Part shown: positions 16,893 to 26,787 of the stretch, one piece after another
Layout: each line of letters starts with the position of its first letter
Position numbering within the stretch: the stretch's first letter is position 1
Source: Sporosarcina beigongshangi
GTDB taxonomy: Bacteria; Actinomycetota; Actinomycetes; Actinomycetales; Micrococcaceae
DNA: 64,000 nucleotides
Assembly (NCBI RefSeq): GCF_016820535.1
Contig: NZ_JADHDY010000007.1
Location: 88,033 to 152,032, forward strand
Direction of reading: 5' to 3'
The notes under the pieces: generated by a model
What the model was told of the DNA's origin: nothing
What the model saw: only the letters and a program-made list of their open reading frames with translations
Database searches by the model: none
Position numbers and translations under genes: made by a program

Positions 16893-17909
16893 ATGTCCAC
16901 GATGAAATCGGTTGTTGTGACCGGAGCAAACCAGACCGGCGTTCTGGAAATTGAGAAGCCCGCTGCTGGACCTGCCGACGTACTCGTGGCGGTCAAGGCC
17001 TGCGGCCTCTGCGGTTCCGACGCGTTCTACATCCACATTGGCGGCATTCCGCCACGGCAGGGCAACACTCCCCTGGGCCACGAGATTGCCGGCGAGGTCG
17101 TCGAACTCGGCACCGACGTCACCGGCCTGGCCATCGGGGACCATGTGGTCATCAACCCCATGGCCGCACCCACAGGCATCATCGGCAATGGTGGTTCCAC
17201 CGGCGGGCTCGCAAACTTCCTGCTGATTGAAAACGCGGTGGTCGGCACGAGCCTGGCGGTCGTGCCCAAACACATTCCCTGGGAGGTGGCCGCACTCAAC
17301 GAACCGATGGCGGTGGCGAGGCACGCCGTTAACCGGGCCAATCCGGCGTCGGGCGAAAAGGCCGTAGTCTTTGGCGCCGGCCCGATCGGCCTTGGCGCCG
17401 TTATTGACCTCACGCTCCGGGGCGTGGAGGTGGCCGTGGTGGATGTGCAGCCCAGGCGCCTGGAGAAGGCGCTGGCCGTGGGTGCCAGCGCGGTCATCAA
17501 CTCTGCCGAGGAGGACGTGGCGGCCCGGCTGATCCAGCTCCACGGCGATGTTCCCCTGCGCCCTGGCGAATCACGCCCCGGAACCGACATCTACATCGAT
17601 GCCGCAGGCGTGCCCGCCGTCATCGAGACGGTGCAGCAGATCGCCAAGCACGGGGCGCGGCTGAGCATCCCGGCCGTTCACAAAAAGCCTGTTGAGGTTG
17701 ACTTCGGGGCGCTGCTTTCGACCGAACTGACCATCACCCTTTCGCGCGGCTATCCCACGGAAATCTTCGAGGTCACCAATGACATCATCGCCGCGTGGGA
17801 ACGCTATGCGCTGATCGTCAGCGACACCCTGCCCTTCGACCAGGTTGAGGATGCGCTGACCCTGGCCGCGACACCGGGTGCCGCCGACAAGGTGGTCGTG
17901 ATCTTCTGA
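16893..17909 (+). CDS. zinc-type medium-chain alcohol/polyol dehydrogenase
   Basis: A 338-residue MDR dehydrogenase. The catalytic zinc ligands are visible in ACGLCGSD (Cys near 38) and GHE (about 65-67), and the NAD-binding Rossmann motif is GAGPIGLGAV (about 156-165). The cluster of four cysteines that binds structural zinc in most relatives is absent: the region after VVINPMAAP contains none. Overall it resembles butanediol/sorbitol/idonate dehydrogenases, so oxidation of a secondary alcohol or polyol is likely. ATG at 16893 follows AAGGAG. Probably controlled by the adjacent TetR regulator. Confidence 0.88.
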   Translation: MSTMKSVVVTGANQTGVLEIEKPAAGPADVLVAVKACGLCGSDAFYIHIGGIPPRQGNTPLGHEIAGEVVELGTDVTGLAIGDHVVINPMAAPTGIIGNGGSTGGLANFLLIENAVVGTSLAVVPKHIPWEVAALNEPMAVARHAVNRANPASGEKAVVFGAGPIGLGAVIDLTLRGVEVAVVDVQPRRLEKALAVGASAVINSAEEDVAARLIQLHGDVPLRPGESRPGTDIYIDAAGVPAVIETVQQIAKHGARLSIPAVHKKPVEVDFGALLSTELTITLSRGYPTEIFEVTNDIIAAWERYALIVSDTLPFDQVEDALTLAATPGAADKVVVIF

Positions 17910-17943
17910 GCCACCCCCATCCTGATGGGCCCGCCCAGGAATA

Positions 17944-18030
17944 TGCGATGGCGTCGGGGAAGATCCAGCCATTGCTGCGACAGCGTCGGAGAAAAACTAG
18001 CCATTGCTGCGATAGCGATGTGAATCAGGC
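17944..18030. repeat. 32-bp-period intergenic repeat, locus 2 (3 units)
   Basis: Three units start at 17944, 17976 and 18008, exactly 32 bases apart, between the convergent dehydrogenase and smc genes. The unit core is TGCGAYRGCGTCGG and the tail AGCCATTGC is shared by the first two. The period matches the loci at 3829 and 39962, whose core GTGATAGAGCG is related but not identical. Confidence 0.65.
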
Positions 18031-18067
18031 GGGCGCGTCAGGGGGCGTCAGGGGGCAACGGGGCGCG

Positions 18068-21000
18068 TCAGGCGGGGGCTGCGGCGCGGTCCAGGCGTTG
18101 GCTGATGACGGTTGAGACGCCGTCGCCCCTCATGGACACCCCGTACAGGGCGTCGGCCACCTCCATGGTGCGCTTTTGGTGCGTGATGATGATCAACTGG
18201 CTGGACTCGCGCAGTTCCTCAAAGATGGTGATGAGCCGGCCCAGGTTGGTGTCGTCCAGGGCGGCCTCGACCTCGTCCATGACGTAGAACGGCGAGGGCC
18301 GGGCCTTGAAGATTGCCACGAGCAGGGCCACGGCCGTCAGCGACCGCTCCCCGCCGGAGAGCAGCGAGAGCCGCTTGATCTTCTTGCCGGCCGGCCGGGC
18401 CTCGACTTCGATGCCCGTGGTCAGCATGTCCTCCGGGTCGGTCAGGACCAGCCGGCCCTCGCCGCCCGGGAACAGCCGGCCAAAGACGCGCTCAAACTGG
18501 GCGGCAGTGTCGGCGTAGGCGGACGTGAAGACCTCCTCCACACGCTGGTCAACCTCCTTGATGATGTCCAGCAGGTCCTTGCGGCTGGCCTTGAGGTCCT
18601 CCAGCTGGGACGCCAGGAACTGGTGCCGTTCCTCGAGCGCGGCAAACTCCTCCAGCGCCAGGGGGTTGACCTTGCCCAGTGCGGCGAGGTCGCGTTCGGC
18701 GCGCTTGAGCCGCTTTTCCTGCTCCTCGCGCACAAACGGCGTGCCCTCGCGGACCGCCTCGCCGGACTCGTCCACGGCCACGCGCAGCGCCGCCCACTTG
18801 TCCGTCACCTCGCCTGGGCCCGCCGGCACCAGCGTGTCCGGGCCGTACTCCTTAATAAGGTGGTCGACGCTGAGCCCCAGTTCCTCGATCGACTTGTTCT
18901 CCAGCGACTCGATGCGCAGCTTCTGCGCCGTGCGGGCCATCTCGTCCCGGTGCACGGAATCGGTCAGCCGCGCGAGCTCCTTCTCTGCCTCGGAACTCTC
19001 GCCCCGGACCGCCATGAGTTCCACCTCGCGCGCCGCCCGCTGTTCCTCCGCCTCGTCGCGGACATGCTCGGCCAGCTCGATCGACGCTTCAACATGGACC
19101 AAAATGTGCTCCACGGCCAGCGCCACGGCGGCCGCCTTCTTCGCCTGGAACAACCGGCGGCGGGCCCGCTGTGCCGCCTGCTCCCGCGCCAGTTTCTCCG
19201 TTGCGGCCGCCCGTTCCAGCGCCGCAGCCCGCGTCCGCGCCGTGTTCAGCGCCTCCTCGGTGCTGCGCAGCGCCAGCCGCGTCTCCATTTCCACGGCCCG
19301 CGCCGCCGCGGCCGCAGCCGCCAGTGTGTCACGCTCTTCCATGGAAGGCTCGACGTCGGACGGCGCCTCCTGGGCCTTCGCCAGCCTGCCAGCCACCTCC
19401 TCGAGCGCCGCCTGTTCGCGCTCCAGGTTGGCGGTAGCGGCCTGGACCGCCTGCGCGTGCCGCTCCGACTCCCCCGCCGCAGAGCGCAGCGTGGCACCCA
19501 GCGTGCCGAGGCGCTCCGCCACGGCCGCAAGCCGGGCGTCGGATTCGTGCAGTGCCGCGAGGGCATCCTCCTCCGCCTGCGCCAGGGGTCCGCGCCGCGC
19601 CTGCAGCCCGGCGACGGCAAAGCGCTGCTGCTCGCCGCGCGCCACGGCCTGGGCCAGCGCGGCCTCGGTCTCGTCCACGGCGGCCTGCAGTTCCAGCAGC
19701 GACGGTGCCACGGCCGATCCGCCCTGCACCCACCACTGGGTGAAGACGTCGCCGGAGACCGTGACGGCGGTCAGCTGCGCGTCCCGGGCCAGCACTTCCT
19801 GCGCGGCCCCGGCATCGGGCACCAGCACGACGCCGGCCAGGAGCGCGTCCAGTGTCTCTCCCAGCTCGTCCGGTCCTGCCACCTGAAAACGTGCGACGGC
19901 GGCACCCGCCACCGCGTGCGCCGCAGCCTCCGCGGACTGCTGCAGTGACGCCAGCCCGGCGGCGTCGCGGGGGGCGGCCACGGCGGGCCCGGCACTGCCG
20001 GACCCCACTGCCGCGCCTGCCGCAGCACCCCCGGCACCGGTGCCGGCCAGGACCAGGGTGACCCTTCCGCCGTCGTGCCCCTTAATGAGCTCCAGCGCGG
20101 CGAGGGCGGAGGGGAAGTCGGTCACGGCCACGCCCTCGGCCGCGGCGTGCAGGGCGGCGGCGATGGCGGTTTCGTGGCTGGACGCCACCTGGACGAGCTG
20201 GGACATGGAGGCCATGACGCCGTCCGGGCGGGCGTCGAGCAGGTGCGCGCCGGCATCCTTGCGGAGCAGCCCGGTGGCCAGGGCGTCGCGCCGGGCGGTC
20301 AGCGAATCACGCTCCCGCTCGGCCGCCAGCTGCGCGGCGGAGGCGGCCTCGAGCGCTGCGTCCACCTCCGCGAGGGCGGCGGCGGCCTCCTCATAGTCGG
20401 CGTCAAGGCGCTGCTCGCCGGCCTCCACGCCGGCCACTTGGGACTCAAGCGCGGCAAACTCCTCGGCGGCGGCGCTGTGGCGGTCGGCACCGGCGGCCCG
20501 GCTCTGGTGCAGGCGGCCGATCTCGGCCTCCGCAGACTCCACCCGCGACCGGGCGGAGGCGACCTTGCCCGCCAGCCGGGCCAGCCCCTCGCGGCGGTCG
20601 GCCGTGGCGCGCATCTGCTCGCGGACGCGCTGTTCCTCGCTGCGGACGGCGGCCTCGGCGTCGTCCTTGATCTCCATGGCCGTCTCGAGCCCGTACCGCT
20701 TTTCCTCCAGCGCCAGGTCGAGCTCGGCTTCCTCGGCTCGGAGCCGGGCCGCCTGTTGGGCCAGCCGGTCCGGGTCGCGGCTGGGGTCGGGCACGTCGTC
20801 GGTGCTGCCCAGGTGGCGCTGGCGTTCGGCGGCGAGCACGCCCAGGGCCTTGAACTTTTCGCGCGCGGCGTTGAGCTGGTACCAGTTGTCGCGGGCCGCG
20901 TTGAGGACGGGGGTGGCCGCGGCCGCCGCCTGCTCGAGGTCGGCCTGCCGGGTCCGTCCCGCCTGCAGCGCCGCCTCCACCTCTTCGCGCCGGCGTTTCA

Positions 21001-21751
21001 GGGCAAGTTCCGCCGCCTCGTCGCGTTCGACGGCGGTGGAGAGGGTCACGATCTCATCGGCCAGCAAGCGGGCGCGGGCGTCCCGGACGTCGAACTGGAC
21101 GGCTTGGGCGCGGCGTGCCACGGCCGCCTGCTTGCCCAGCGGGGTCAGCTGCCGGCGGATCTCCCCGGTCAGGTCGGTGAGCCGGGCAAGGTTGGCACCC
21201 ATGGCGTCGAGCTTGCGCAGCGTCTTTTCCTTGCGGCGGCGGTGCTTGAGGATGCCGGCGGCTTCCTCAATGAAGCCGCGGCGGTCCTCCGGGGTGGCGT
21301 GCAGGACCTTGTCCAGCTGGCCCTGGCCCACTATGACGTGCATTTCCCGGCCCAGGCCGGAGTCGGAGAGCAGCTCCTGGATGTCAAGGAGCCGGCAGGC
21401 GGTGCCGTTGATGGCGTATTCCGAGCCGCCCGCGCGGAACAGCGTCCGGGAGATGGTGACCTCGGAGTATTCGATCGGCAGTGCGCCGTCGGCATTGTCA
21501 ATGGTCAGGGCCACATGCGCGCGGCCCAGGGCGGGGCGCCCGGCCGTGCCCGCAAAGATGACGTCCTCCATTTTGCCGCCGCGCAGCGTCTTGGCGCCCT
21601 GCTCGCCCATGACCCAGGCCAGGGCGTCCACCACGTTGGACTTGCCGGAGCCGTTGGGGCCCACCACCGCGGTGACGCCCGGCTCAAAGTCGAAGGTGGT
21701 GGCCGAGGCGAAGGACTTGAATCCTCGCACGGACAGGCTCTTTAGATGCAA
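18068..21751 (-). CDS. smc: chromosome segregation protein SMC
   Basis: A 1227-residue SMC protein, the ATPase core of the bacterial condensin that organises and segregates the chromosome. N-terminal Walker A GPNGSGKSN, long coiled-coil arms (Glu/Ala/Arg-rich, about 170-500 and 680-1020), a Gly-rich hinge around 500-680, then the C-terminal signature LSGGERSLTAVALLV and Walker B FYVMDEVEAALDD. The frame is open upstream, but the family N-terminus HLKSLSVRGFKSF follows a TTG at 21751 with AGGAGAAG upstream, so I use that start. Normally near mutM/rnc in relatives; here an olefin operon and one more gene lie between. An Ala/Gly-rich run near residue 600 in the hinge is unusual. Confidence 0.95.
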   Translation of the reverse strand: MHLKSLSVRGFKSFASATTFDFEPGVTAVVGPNGSGKSNVVDALAWVMGEQGAKTLRGGKMEDVIFAGTAGRPALGRAHVALTIDNADGALPIEYSEVTISRTLFRAGGSEYAINGTACRLLDIQELLSDSGLGREMHVIVGQGQLDKVLHATPEDRRGFIEEAAGILKHRRRKEKTLRKLDAMGANLARLTDLTGEIRRQLTPLGKQAAVARRAQAVQFDVRDARARLLADEIVTLSTAVERDEAAELALKRRREEVEAALQAGRTRQADLEQAAAAATPVLNAARDNWYQLNAAREKFKALGVLAAERQRHLGSTDDVPDPSRDPDRLAQQAARLRAEEAELDLALEEKRYGLETAMEIKDDAEAAVRSEEQRVREQMRATADRREGLARLAGKVASARSRVESAEAEIGRLHQSRAAGADRHSAAAEEFAALESQVAGVEAGEQRLDADYEEAAAALAEVDAALEAASAAQLAAERERDSLTARRDALATGLLRKDAGAHLLDARPDGVMASMSQLVQVASSHETAIAAALHAAAEGVAVTDFPSALAALELIKGHDGGRVTLVLAGTGAGGAAAGAAVGSGSAGPAVAAPRDAAGLASLQQSAEAAAHAVAGAAVARFQVAGPDELGETLDALLAGVVLVPDAGAAQEVLARDAQLTAVTVSGDVFTQWWVQGGSAVAPSLLELQAAVDETEAALAQAVARGEQQRFAVAGLQARRGPLAQAEEDALAALHESDARLAAVAERLGTLGATLRSAAGESERHAQAVQAATANLEREQAALEEVAGRLAKAQEAPSDVEPSMEERDTLAAAAAAARAVEMETRLALRSTEEALNTARTRAAALERAAATEKLAREQAAQRARRRLFQAKKAAAVALAVEHILVHVEASIELAEHVRDEAEEQRAAREVELMAVRGESSEAEKELARLTDSVHRDEMARTAQKLRIESLENKSIEELGLSVDHLIKEYGPDTLVPAGPGEVTDKWAALRVAVDESGEAVREGTPFVREEQEKRLKRAERDLAALGKVNPLALEEFAALEERHQFLASQLEDLKASRKDLLDIIKEVDQRVEEVFTSAYADTAAQFERVFGRLFPGGEGRLVLTDPEDMLTTGIEVEARPAGKKIKRLSLLSGGERSLTAVALLVAIFKARPSPFYVMDEVEAALDDTNLGRLITIFEELRESSQLIIITHQKRTMEVADALYGVSMRGDGVSTVISQRLDRAAAPA

Positions 21752-22004
21752 ACTATTTTCTTCTCCTGCGGCGGGCTGTTTCTCAAGTAGCCAATCTACC
21801 GTGAATTGCCTGCCGGCGAGCGGTGCGGATGTGGGCATATGCACTGTGGCGTATGTGCACGATCGGCGGTACAAGGTGCATAGTTAAGGGTGGGTCTTGA
21901 ACCGCGGGGGACCGTTTTAGGCTGTTTCCGCGTATTTCAAGGCAGGGTTGCCGTTCTTTCGGTGCCCAATGACTTGCACAATACCTCAAGAAAAAGGCTG
22001 GAAC

Positions 22005-23030
22005 TTGATCGGCAACGCTACGTTTCGTCACCACAACACCGCCTTGCTCGCTGTCTCAAGCGTGGAAGCTCCCGTGGTGGTCAAGTCCAGTGACTTTGAT
22101 GCCCGCCTCGCCCCCAGCTTGAAACGGCTGCGCCTGTCCAAGCGCCTTCTGGAGCGCGTGGCCGGCGTGGAGGAGCGCCGCTGGTGGGCGCCGGGCACCT
22201 CCTTTGACGACGCAGCCATCGAAGCCGGCGCCAAGGCGCTGGCCGAGGCCGGGATCGAGGCCGGGCAGGTGGGCCTGCTCATCAACACCTCCGTGACGCG
22301 CCGCAACCTGGAGCCTTCCGTCGCCGTGAAGGTGCACAACGGGCTGGGCCTGCCGTCCTCCGCCATGAACTTTGACGTGGCCAACGCCTGCCTCGGATTC
22401 GTCAACGGAATGACGCTTGCCGCGAACATGATCGACTCCGGACAGATCCAGTATGCCTTGATCGTGGCCGGCGAGGACGCCCAGGCCACGCAGGAAACCA
22501 CGTTCAACCGGCTCAACGCCGAGACGTCCACACGCGACGACTACCTGCGCGAGTTCGCCACCTTGACCCTGGGCTCCGGCGCCGCCGCGGCCGTCATGGG
22601 CCCGGCCGACAAGCACCCCGGCGGGCACCGCATCCTGGGCGGCGTCTCCCGCGCCGGCACACAGCACCACGAACTGTGCGTGGGAGGGCCGGACGGCATG
22701 TTCACCGACACCAAGGGCCTGCTGGACAACGGCCTGGAACTGGTCACGGACGCCTGGCATGAGGCCCACACGGATGGCTGGAACTGGCGCTCCATGGACC
22801 GCTACGTCACCCACCAGGTCTCCAATTCATACACCAACGCCATCATCAAGGCGGTCAACCTTGTCAAGGGCAAGGTGCCCATCACCTTCCCCAAGTGGGG
22901 AAATGTGGGCCCGGCGTCCCTGCCCATGACCCTGGCGCAGGAGGCCCAGACGCTCACCCCCGGCGACCGCGTGCTGTGCATGGGCGTGGGCTCCGGGCTG
23001 AACACCGCGATGATGGAAATTGCGTGGTAG
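22005..23030 (+). CDS. oleA: OleA, thiolase-like condensing enzyme of olefin synthesis
   Basis: A 341-residue FabH/thiolase-fold enzyme that condenses two fatty acyl-CoAs in a non-decarboxylative Claisen reaction to give a 2-alkyl-3-oxo acid. Catalytic Cys129 sits in ANACLGFVNG; Glu103 in RRNLEPS lies 26 residues before it, the same spacing as in Xanthomonas OleA (Glu117/Cys143). His in YVTHQVSN and Asn in FPKWGNVGPASLPM complete the site. I prefer TTG at 22005 because it gives the usual length; ATG at 21948 or 21969 is possible. First gene of oleA-oleBC-oleD, overlapping the next gene by 7 bases. Confidence 0.9.
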   Translation: MIGNATFRHHNTALLAVSSVEAPVVVKSSDFDARLAPSLKRLRLSKRLLERVAGVEERRWWAPGTSFDDAAIEAGAKALAEAGIEAGQVGLLINTSVTRRNLEPSVAVKVHNGLGLPSSAMNFDVANACLGFVNGMTLAANMIDSGQIQYALIVAGEDAQATQETTFNRLNAETSTRDDYLREFATLTLGSGAAAAVMGPADKHPGGHRILGGVSRAGTQHHELCVGGPDGMFTDTKGLLDNGLELVTDAWHEAHTDGWNWRSMDRYVTHQVSNSYTNAIIKAVNLVKGKVPITFPKWGNVGPASLPMTLAQEAQTLTPGDRVLCMGVGSGLNTAMMEIAW

Positions 23031-25708
23031 CAGTGCTTTCGCAGGAAACCGCCGCGCCCTGGCCCGGTGTTGACGCCCAGTGGCGCCGCACCCTCTCCGT
23101 CCCGTCCAACGCCTCGGTAGACGCCCCCGGCACCCTCCGACAGTGGCACTACCTCGACAATGAGACGGACGTCGCCGCCACCGGCATGGAGCCCGCGGGC
23201 ACCCTGCTGTGCGTGCACGGCAACCCCACCTGGTCGTACCTGTGGCGCACGCTCCTGGCTGGCGCCACCTCCCCCGGAACCCTCACGGCCGGCGGGCCCT
23301 GGCGCGTTGTCGCCGTGGACCAGCTGGACATGGGCTTCTCCGAGCGCACCGGCACCTTCCGCCGCCTCGCCGACCGCATCACCGACCTCTCCGACTTCAC
23401 CGCCGAGCTGGGCCTGACGGGCCCGGTCGTCAGCGTGGGCCACGACTGGGGCGGGGCCATCTCCCTCGGCTGGGCCCTGGCGCACCCAAGCCAGCTGGCC
23501 GCCGTCGTGCTGACCAACACGGCCGTCCACCCTGCCGGCTATGCGCTCCCGCCCGCCCTGAAGCTGGCCCTGCACCCGGCCGTCCACCAATGGGGCACGA
23601 CGACGACCCCCGCCTTTTTGAAGGTGACGCACGGTTTGGCGCAGCCCGCCTTGGCGGACGGCGTGGCGAAGGCGTTCATGGCGCCGTACCGCTCCGTGGC
23701 CCGGCGCGCCGGCGTTGGCAACTTTGTGGCCGACATTCCGGCGGCGCCGGGGCATCCGTCGTGGGAGGCGCTTGAGGGCGTGTCGGAGGGCATCCGCAGC
23801 CTGGACGTGCCGGCCCTGATGATGTGGGGGCCCAAGGACCCCGTGTTCTCGGACCGGTACCTCAACGATCTCATCACACGGCTGCCGCACGCCGACGTGC
23901 ACCGCTTCGAGGGCGCCAGCCACCTGGTCCAGGAGGACCGTGACATTGCCGCGCCCACGTTTGCCTGGCTGGGGCGGAACGTCGCCCGCCGTGCCGACGG
24001 CCCGGATGCCGGCAGCGGGACCCCCGTGGCCCCGGACGCTGGTTCCTACGTCCCCATGCTGGCCGAGGTGGATGCCCGCCGCGGCGACACCGGCACGGCC
24101 ATTGTGGACATGCTGCCGGACGGCGGCACCCGCGAGCTTTCATGGGCGCAGCTGGCCGTTGACGTGGACGACCTCGCCGCCGGCCTGGCCGACCTCGGCG
24201 TGCGCGCCGGGCACCGGGTCAGCCTCCTGGTGCCCCCGGGCATCAACCTGACCACCTTGATTTATGCCTGCCTGCGCCTGGGCGCCGTGATTGTTGTGGC
24301 CGATGCCGGCCTGGGCACCAAGGGCATGAGCCGCGCCATCAAGGGTGCCCGCCCCGACTTCCTGGTGGGGATCGAACGCGCCCTTGCCGGGGCCAGGCTG
24401 TACAACTGGCCCGGCGTGAAGATTGCCGCCGAGGACTTCACCCCGTCCACGGCGGCGGCAAGGATGTCGCTGCTGGGCTGTGCCGCCACGGTCCCCCAGC
24501 TCATCGCCAACGGGCGGGTCATGCGCCTGGCCGGCCATGGCGCACCCTTCACTGCGCCGGACGCCGACGCCGATGCCGCCGTGCTGTTCACCTCCGGGTC
24601 CACCGGCCCGGCCAAGGGCGTCGTATACACGAACCGCAAGCTGGCCGCAATGCGGGACACGCTCAAGGCCACGTACAACCTGGCCGCCGGGACCTCGCTG
24701 GTTGCGGGCTTTGCCCCGTTTGCACTGCTGGGACCCGCCCTGGGCGCCACCACCGTCACCCCGGACATGGATGTCACCGCGCCCCGCACGCTGACGGCTT
24801 CCGCGCTGGCTGCGGCCGCAGCCGCGATTGACGCCACCGTGGTGTTTGCCTCACCGGCCGCGCTCGTCAATGTTGTGGCGACCGCAGCGCAACTCACCGA
24901 TGCACAGGCAAAGGCCCTGGCCGGCGTCGAACTTGTCCTCTCGGCAGGGGCTCCGCTGGGCATCCAGCTGCTGGAAAAGGTCCAGGCGTTGGCCCCGAAT
25001 GCCGCCCTGCACACCCCCTACGGCATGACCGAGGCGCTGCCGGTGACGGACATCGACCTGGCGGGAATCCGGGCCGCCGGCGTTGGCAACGGCGTGTGCG
25101 TGGGTCTGGCCGTCAGCGGCGCCGCCGTGGCGATTGCGCCAGTGGCGGCCGACGGATCCGTGGCGCTGGAGCCCTCACTTGAAGCGGGCGTGACAGGCGA
25201 GGTGCTGGTGCGTGCGCCGCATGTCAAGGCCCGCTACGACCGTTTGTGGATCACCGAGCAGCACAGCATTTCCATTCCTGGCTGGCACCGCACGGGCGAT
25301 GTCGGCCACCTCGATGCCGGGGGCCGGCTGTGGGTTGAGGGGCGCATGGAGCACATCCTGACCACCCCGGCCGGCGTGCGGACCCCCGTTGCCGCGGAGC
25401 AGGGCGCCGAACAGCTTCCCTCCGTGGCCCGTGCCGCCGTGGTGGGTGTCGGTCCCGCCGGGACGCAGGCCGCCGTGGCGATCGTGGAAACGGTTCCCGC
25501 CGCCAGGCGTTCCGGGCTGGCACCGTTTTGGCTGGCCGCGGAGGTGCGTGCCGCCGTCGCCGCTGCCGGCGTGGAGGTGCCGTTGTCCGCGGTGCTGGCG
25601 ATTGACACCATGCCCACGGATGTGCGGCACAACTCCAAGATCGACCGGGCGGCACTCTCCCGTTGGGCGTCGCGGATGCTTGCCGGCGACAAGGCGGGCC
25701 GGCCGTGA
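23024..25708 (+). CDS. oleBC: OleBC fusion: beta-lactone decarboxylase and beta-lactone synthetase
   Basis: An 894-residue two-domain protein. Residues about 1-320 are an alpha/beta hydrolase of the haloalkane-dehalogenase type (CVHGNPTWSYLWR; nucleophile Asp in GHDWGGA), the OleB domain that decarboxylates a beta-lactone to a cis-olefin. Residues about 345-894 are an AMP-forming adenylate enzyme (FTSGSTGPAKGV, YGMTEALPVTD, GWHRTGDVG), the OleC domain that closes the beta-hydroxy acid into the beta-lactone using ATP. Fusion of B and C is known in actinobacteria such as Micrococcus. GTG at 23024 overlaps oleA; GTG at 23033 is an alternative. Confidence 0.92.
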   Translation: MVAVLSQETAAPWPGVDAQWRRTLSVPSNASVDAPGTLRQWHYLDNETDVAATGMEPAGTLLCVHGNPTWSYLWRTLLAGATSPGTLTAGGPWRVVAVDQLDMGFSERTGTFRRLADRITDLSDFTAELGLTGPVVSVGHDWGGAISLGWALAHPSQLAAVVLTNTAVHPAGYALPPALKLALHPAVHQWGTTTTPAFLKVTHGLAQPALADGVAKAFMAPYRSVARRAGVGNFVADIPAAPGHPSWEALEGVSEGIRSLDVPALMMWGPKDPVFSDRYLNDLITRLPHADVHRFEGASHLVQEDRDIAAPTFAWLGRNVARRADGPDAGSGTPVAPDAGSYVPMLAEVDARRGDTGTAIVDMLPDGGTRELSWAQLAVDVDDLAAGLADLGVRAGHRVSLLVPPGINLTTLIYACLRLGAVIVVADAGLGTKGMSRAIKGARPDFLVGIERALAGARLYNWPGVKIAAEDFTPSTAAARMSLLGCAATVPQLIANGRVMRLAGHGAPFTAPDADADAAVLFTSGSTGPAKGVVYTNRKLAAMRDTLKATYNLAAGTSLVAGFAPFALLGPALGATTVTPDMDVTAPRTLTASALAAAAAAIDATVVFASPAALVNVVATAAQLTDAQAKALAGVELVLSAGAPLGIQLLEKVQALAPNAALHTPYGMTEALPVTDIDLAGIRAAGVGNGVCVGLAVSGAAVAIAPVAADGSVALEPSLEAGVTGEVLVRAPHVKARYDRLWITEQHSISIPGWHRTGDVGHLDAGGRLWVEGRMEHILTTPAGVRTPVAAEQGAEQLPSVARAAVVGVGPAGTQAAVAIVETVPAARRSGLAPFWLAAEVRAAVAAAGVEVPLSAVLAIDTMPTDVRHNSKIDRAALSRWASRMLAGDKAGRP

Positions 25709-26787
25709 CCGAGGTTCCCTCCGGCGCCCGACCTGAGGGTTCCGGCACCGGCTCCGCGGTTCCTTCCGCCGCGAATGCAGGTGCGGCAGTCCCATCCGGC
25801 GAGCGTCGTTCCGTCCTGGTGACCGGTGCGAGCGGGATGCTGGGCCGGGCCGTGGCGCAGCTGCTGTTTGACCGCGGCTACACGGTGCGGACGCTGCAGC
25901 GCGGGGCCGTCGAGGCACCGTGGGAGTCCATCCGGGGCTCCGTGGTGGACCCCGACGTGGCCGCGCGCGCCGTGGCCGGCATGGACGCCGTCGTGCATCT
26001 TGCGGCGAAGGTGTCCTTCACCGGCGACTGGGACGACTTTGTGGCCACGAACATCGTGGGGACGCGCCAGCTGATTACGGCAGCCCAGCGAGAAGGACTG
26101 CGCGACTTCGTCTTTGTCTCCTCCCCGTCCGTTGCGCACTTCGGGGCGTCGATTGTGGGTGCACAGGCCGGCCCGGCCGATCCCGACCGGGCCCGCGGCC
26201 ACTATGCCAGGTCCAAGGCTGCGGCCGAAGAGATCGCACTGGCCGAGGACTCCCCCACCTTCCGTGTCACCGCCATCCGCCCGCACATTGTGTGGGGGCC
26301 GGGCGACACCCAGCTCGTGGAACGGGTTGTGGAGCGTGCCCGTGCAGGCAGGCTTCCCCTGCTGGACGGCGGGCGCGCGCTGATCGACACGACATACGTG
26401 GACAACGCAGCAGAGGCCATTGTCCGCGGGCTCGAACGCATGGACCACGCGCACGGCCAGGCGCTGGTGGTGACCAACGGCGAACCGCGGCCCGTGGGTG
26501 AGCTGATTGCCGGCATCTGTGCGGCTGCGGGCGTTCCCGCCCCGGGCTATTCCGTGCCCGGCTGGCTGGCCCGCGGCGCCGGGTCCGTGATTGAGAAGGC
26601 ATGGACGGCTGCCGGCTCGCGCGGCTGGGTGCATGACGAACCGCCCATGACCCGCTTCCTGGCCGAGCAGCTCTCCACCGCCCACTGGTTCGACCAGCGC
26701 CACACGCAGGCTGTGCTTGACTGGACGCCTTCCGTTTCCCTGGACCAGGGCCTGGACCGCCTGGCGGAGTACTACCGGAACCGCTGA
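25705..26787 (+). CDS. oleD: OleD, NADPH-dependent 2-alkyl-3-oxoalkanoate reductase
   Basis: A 360-residue extended short-chain dehydrogenase that reduces the OleA product to the beta-hydroxy acid used by OleC. The nucleotide loop is VTGASGMLGRAV and the catalytic YxxxK is YARSK, followed by VTAIRPHIVWGPGD typical of this family. A Pro/Ser-rich stretch of about 30 residues precedes the Rossmann fold. GTG at 25705 overlaps the oleBC stop as GTGA, so all three genes are translationally coupled. Together they should convert acyl-CoAs to long-chain internal alkenes associated with the membrane. Confidence 0.9.
   Translation: MTEVPSGARPEGSGTGSAVPSAANAGAAVPSGERRSVLVTGASGMLGRAVAQLLFDRGYTVRTLQRGAVEAPWESIRGSVVDPDVAARAVAGMDAVVHLAAKVSFTGDWDDFVATNIVGTRQLITAAQREGLRDFVFVSSPSVAHFGASIVGAQAGPADPDRARGHYARSKAAAEEIALAEDSPTFRVTAIRPHIVWGPGDTQLVERVVERARAGRLPLLDGGRALIDTTYVDNAAEAIVRGLERMDHAHGQALVVTNGEPRPVGELIAGICAAAGVPAPGYSVPGWLARGAGSVIEKAWTAAGSRGWVHDEPPMTRFLAEQLSTAHWFDQRHTQAVLDWTPSVSLDQGLDRLAEYYRNR

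Noticed and set aside
20075-21745. 556-residue plus-strand frame
   Set aside because: Shadow of smc, whose motifs are intact on the other strand; typical of GC-rich codons.
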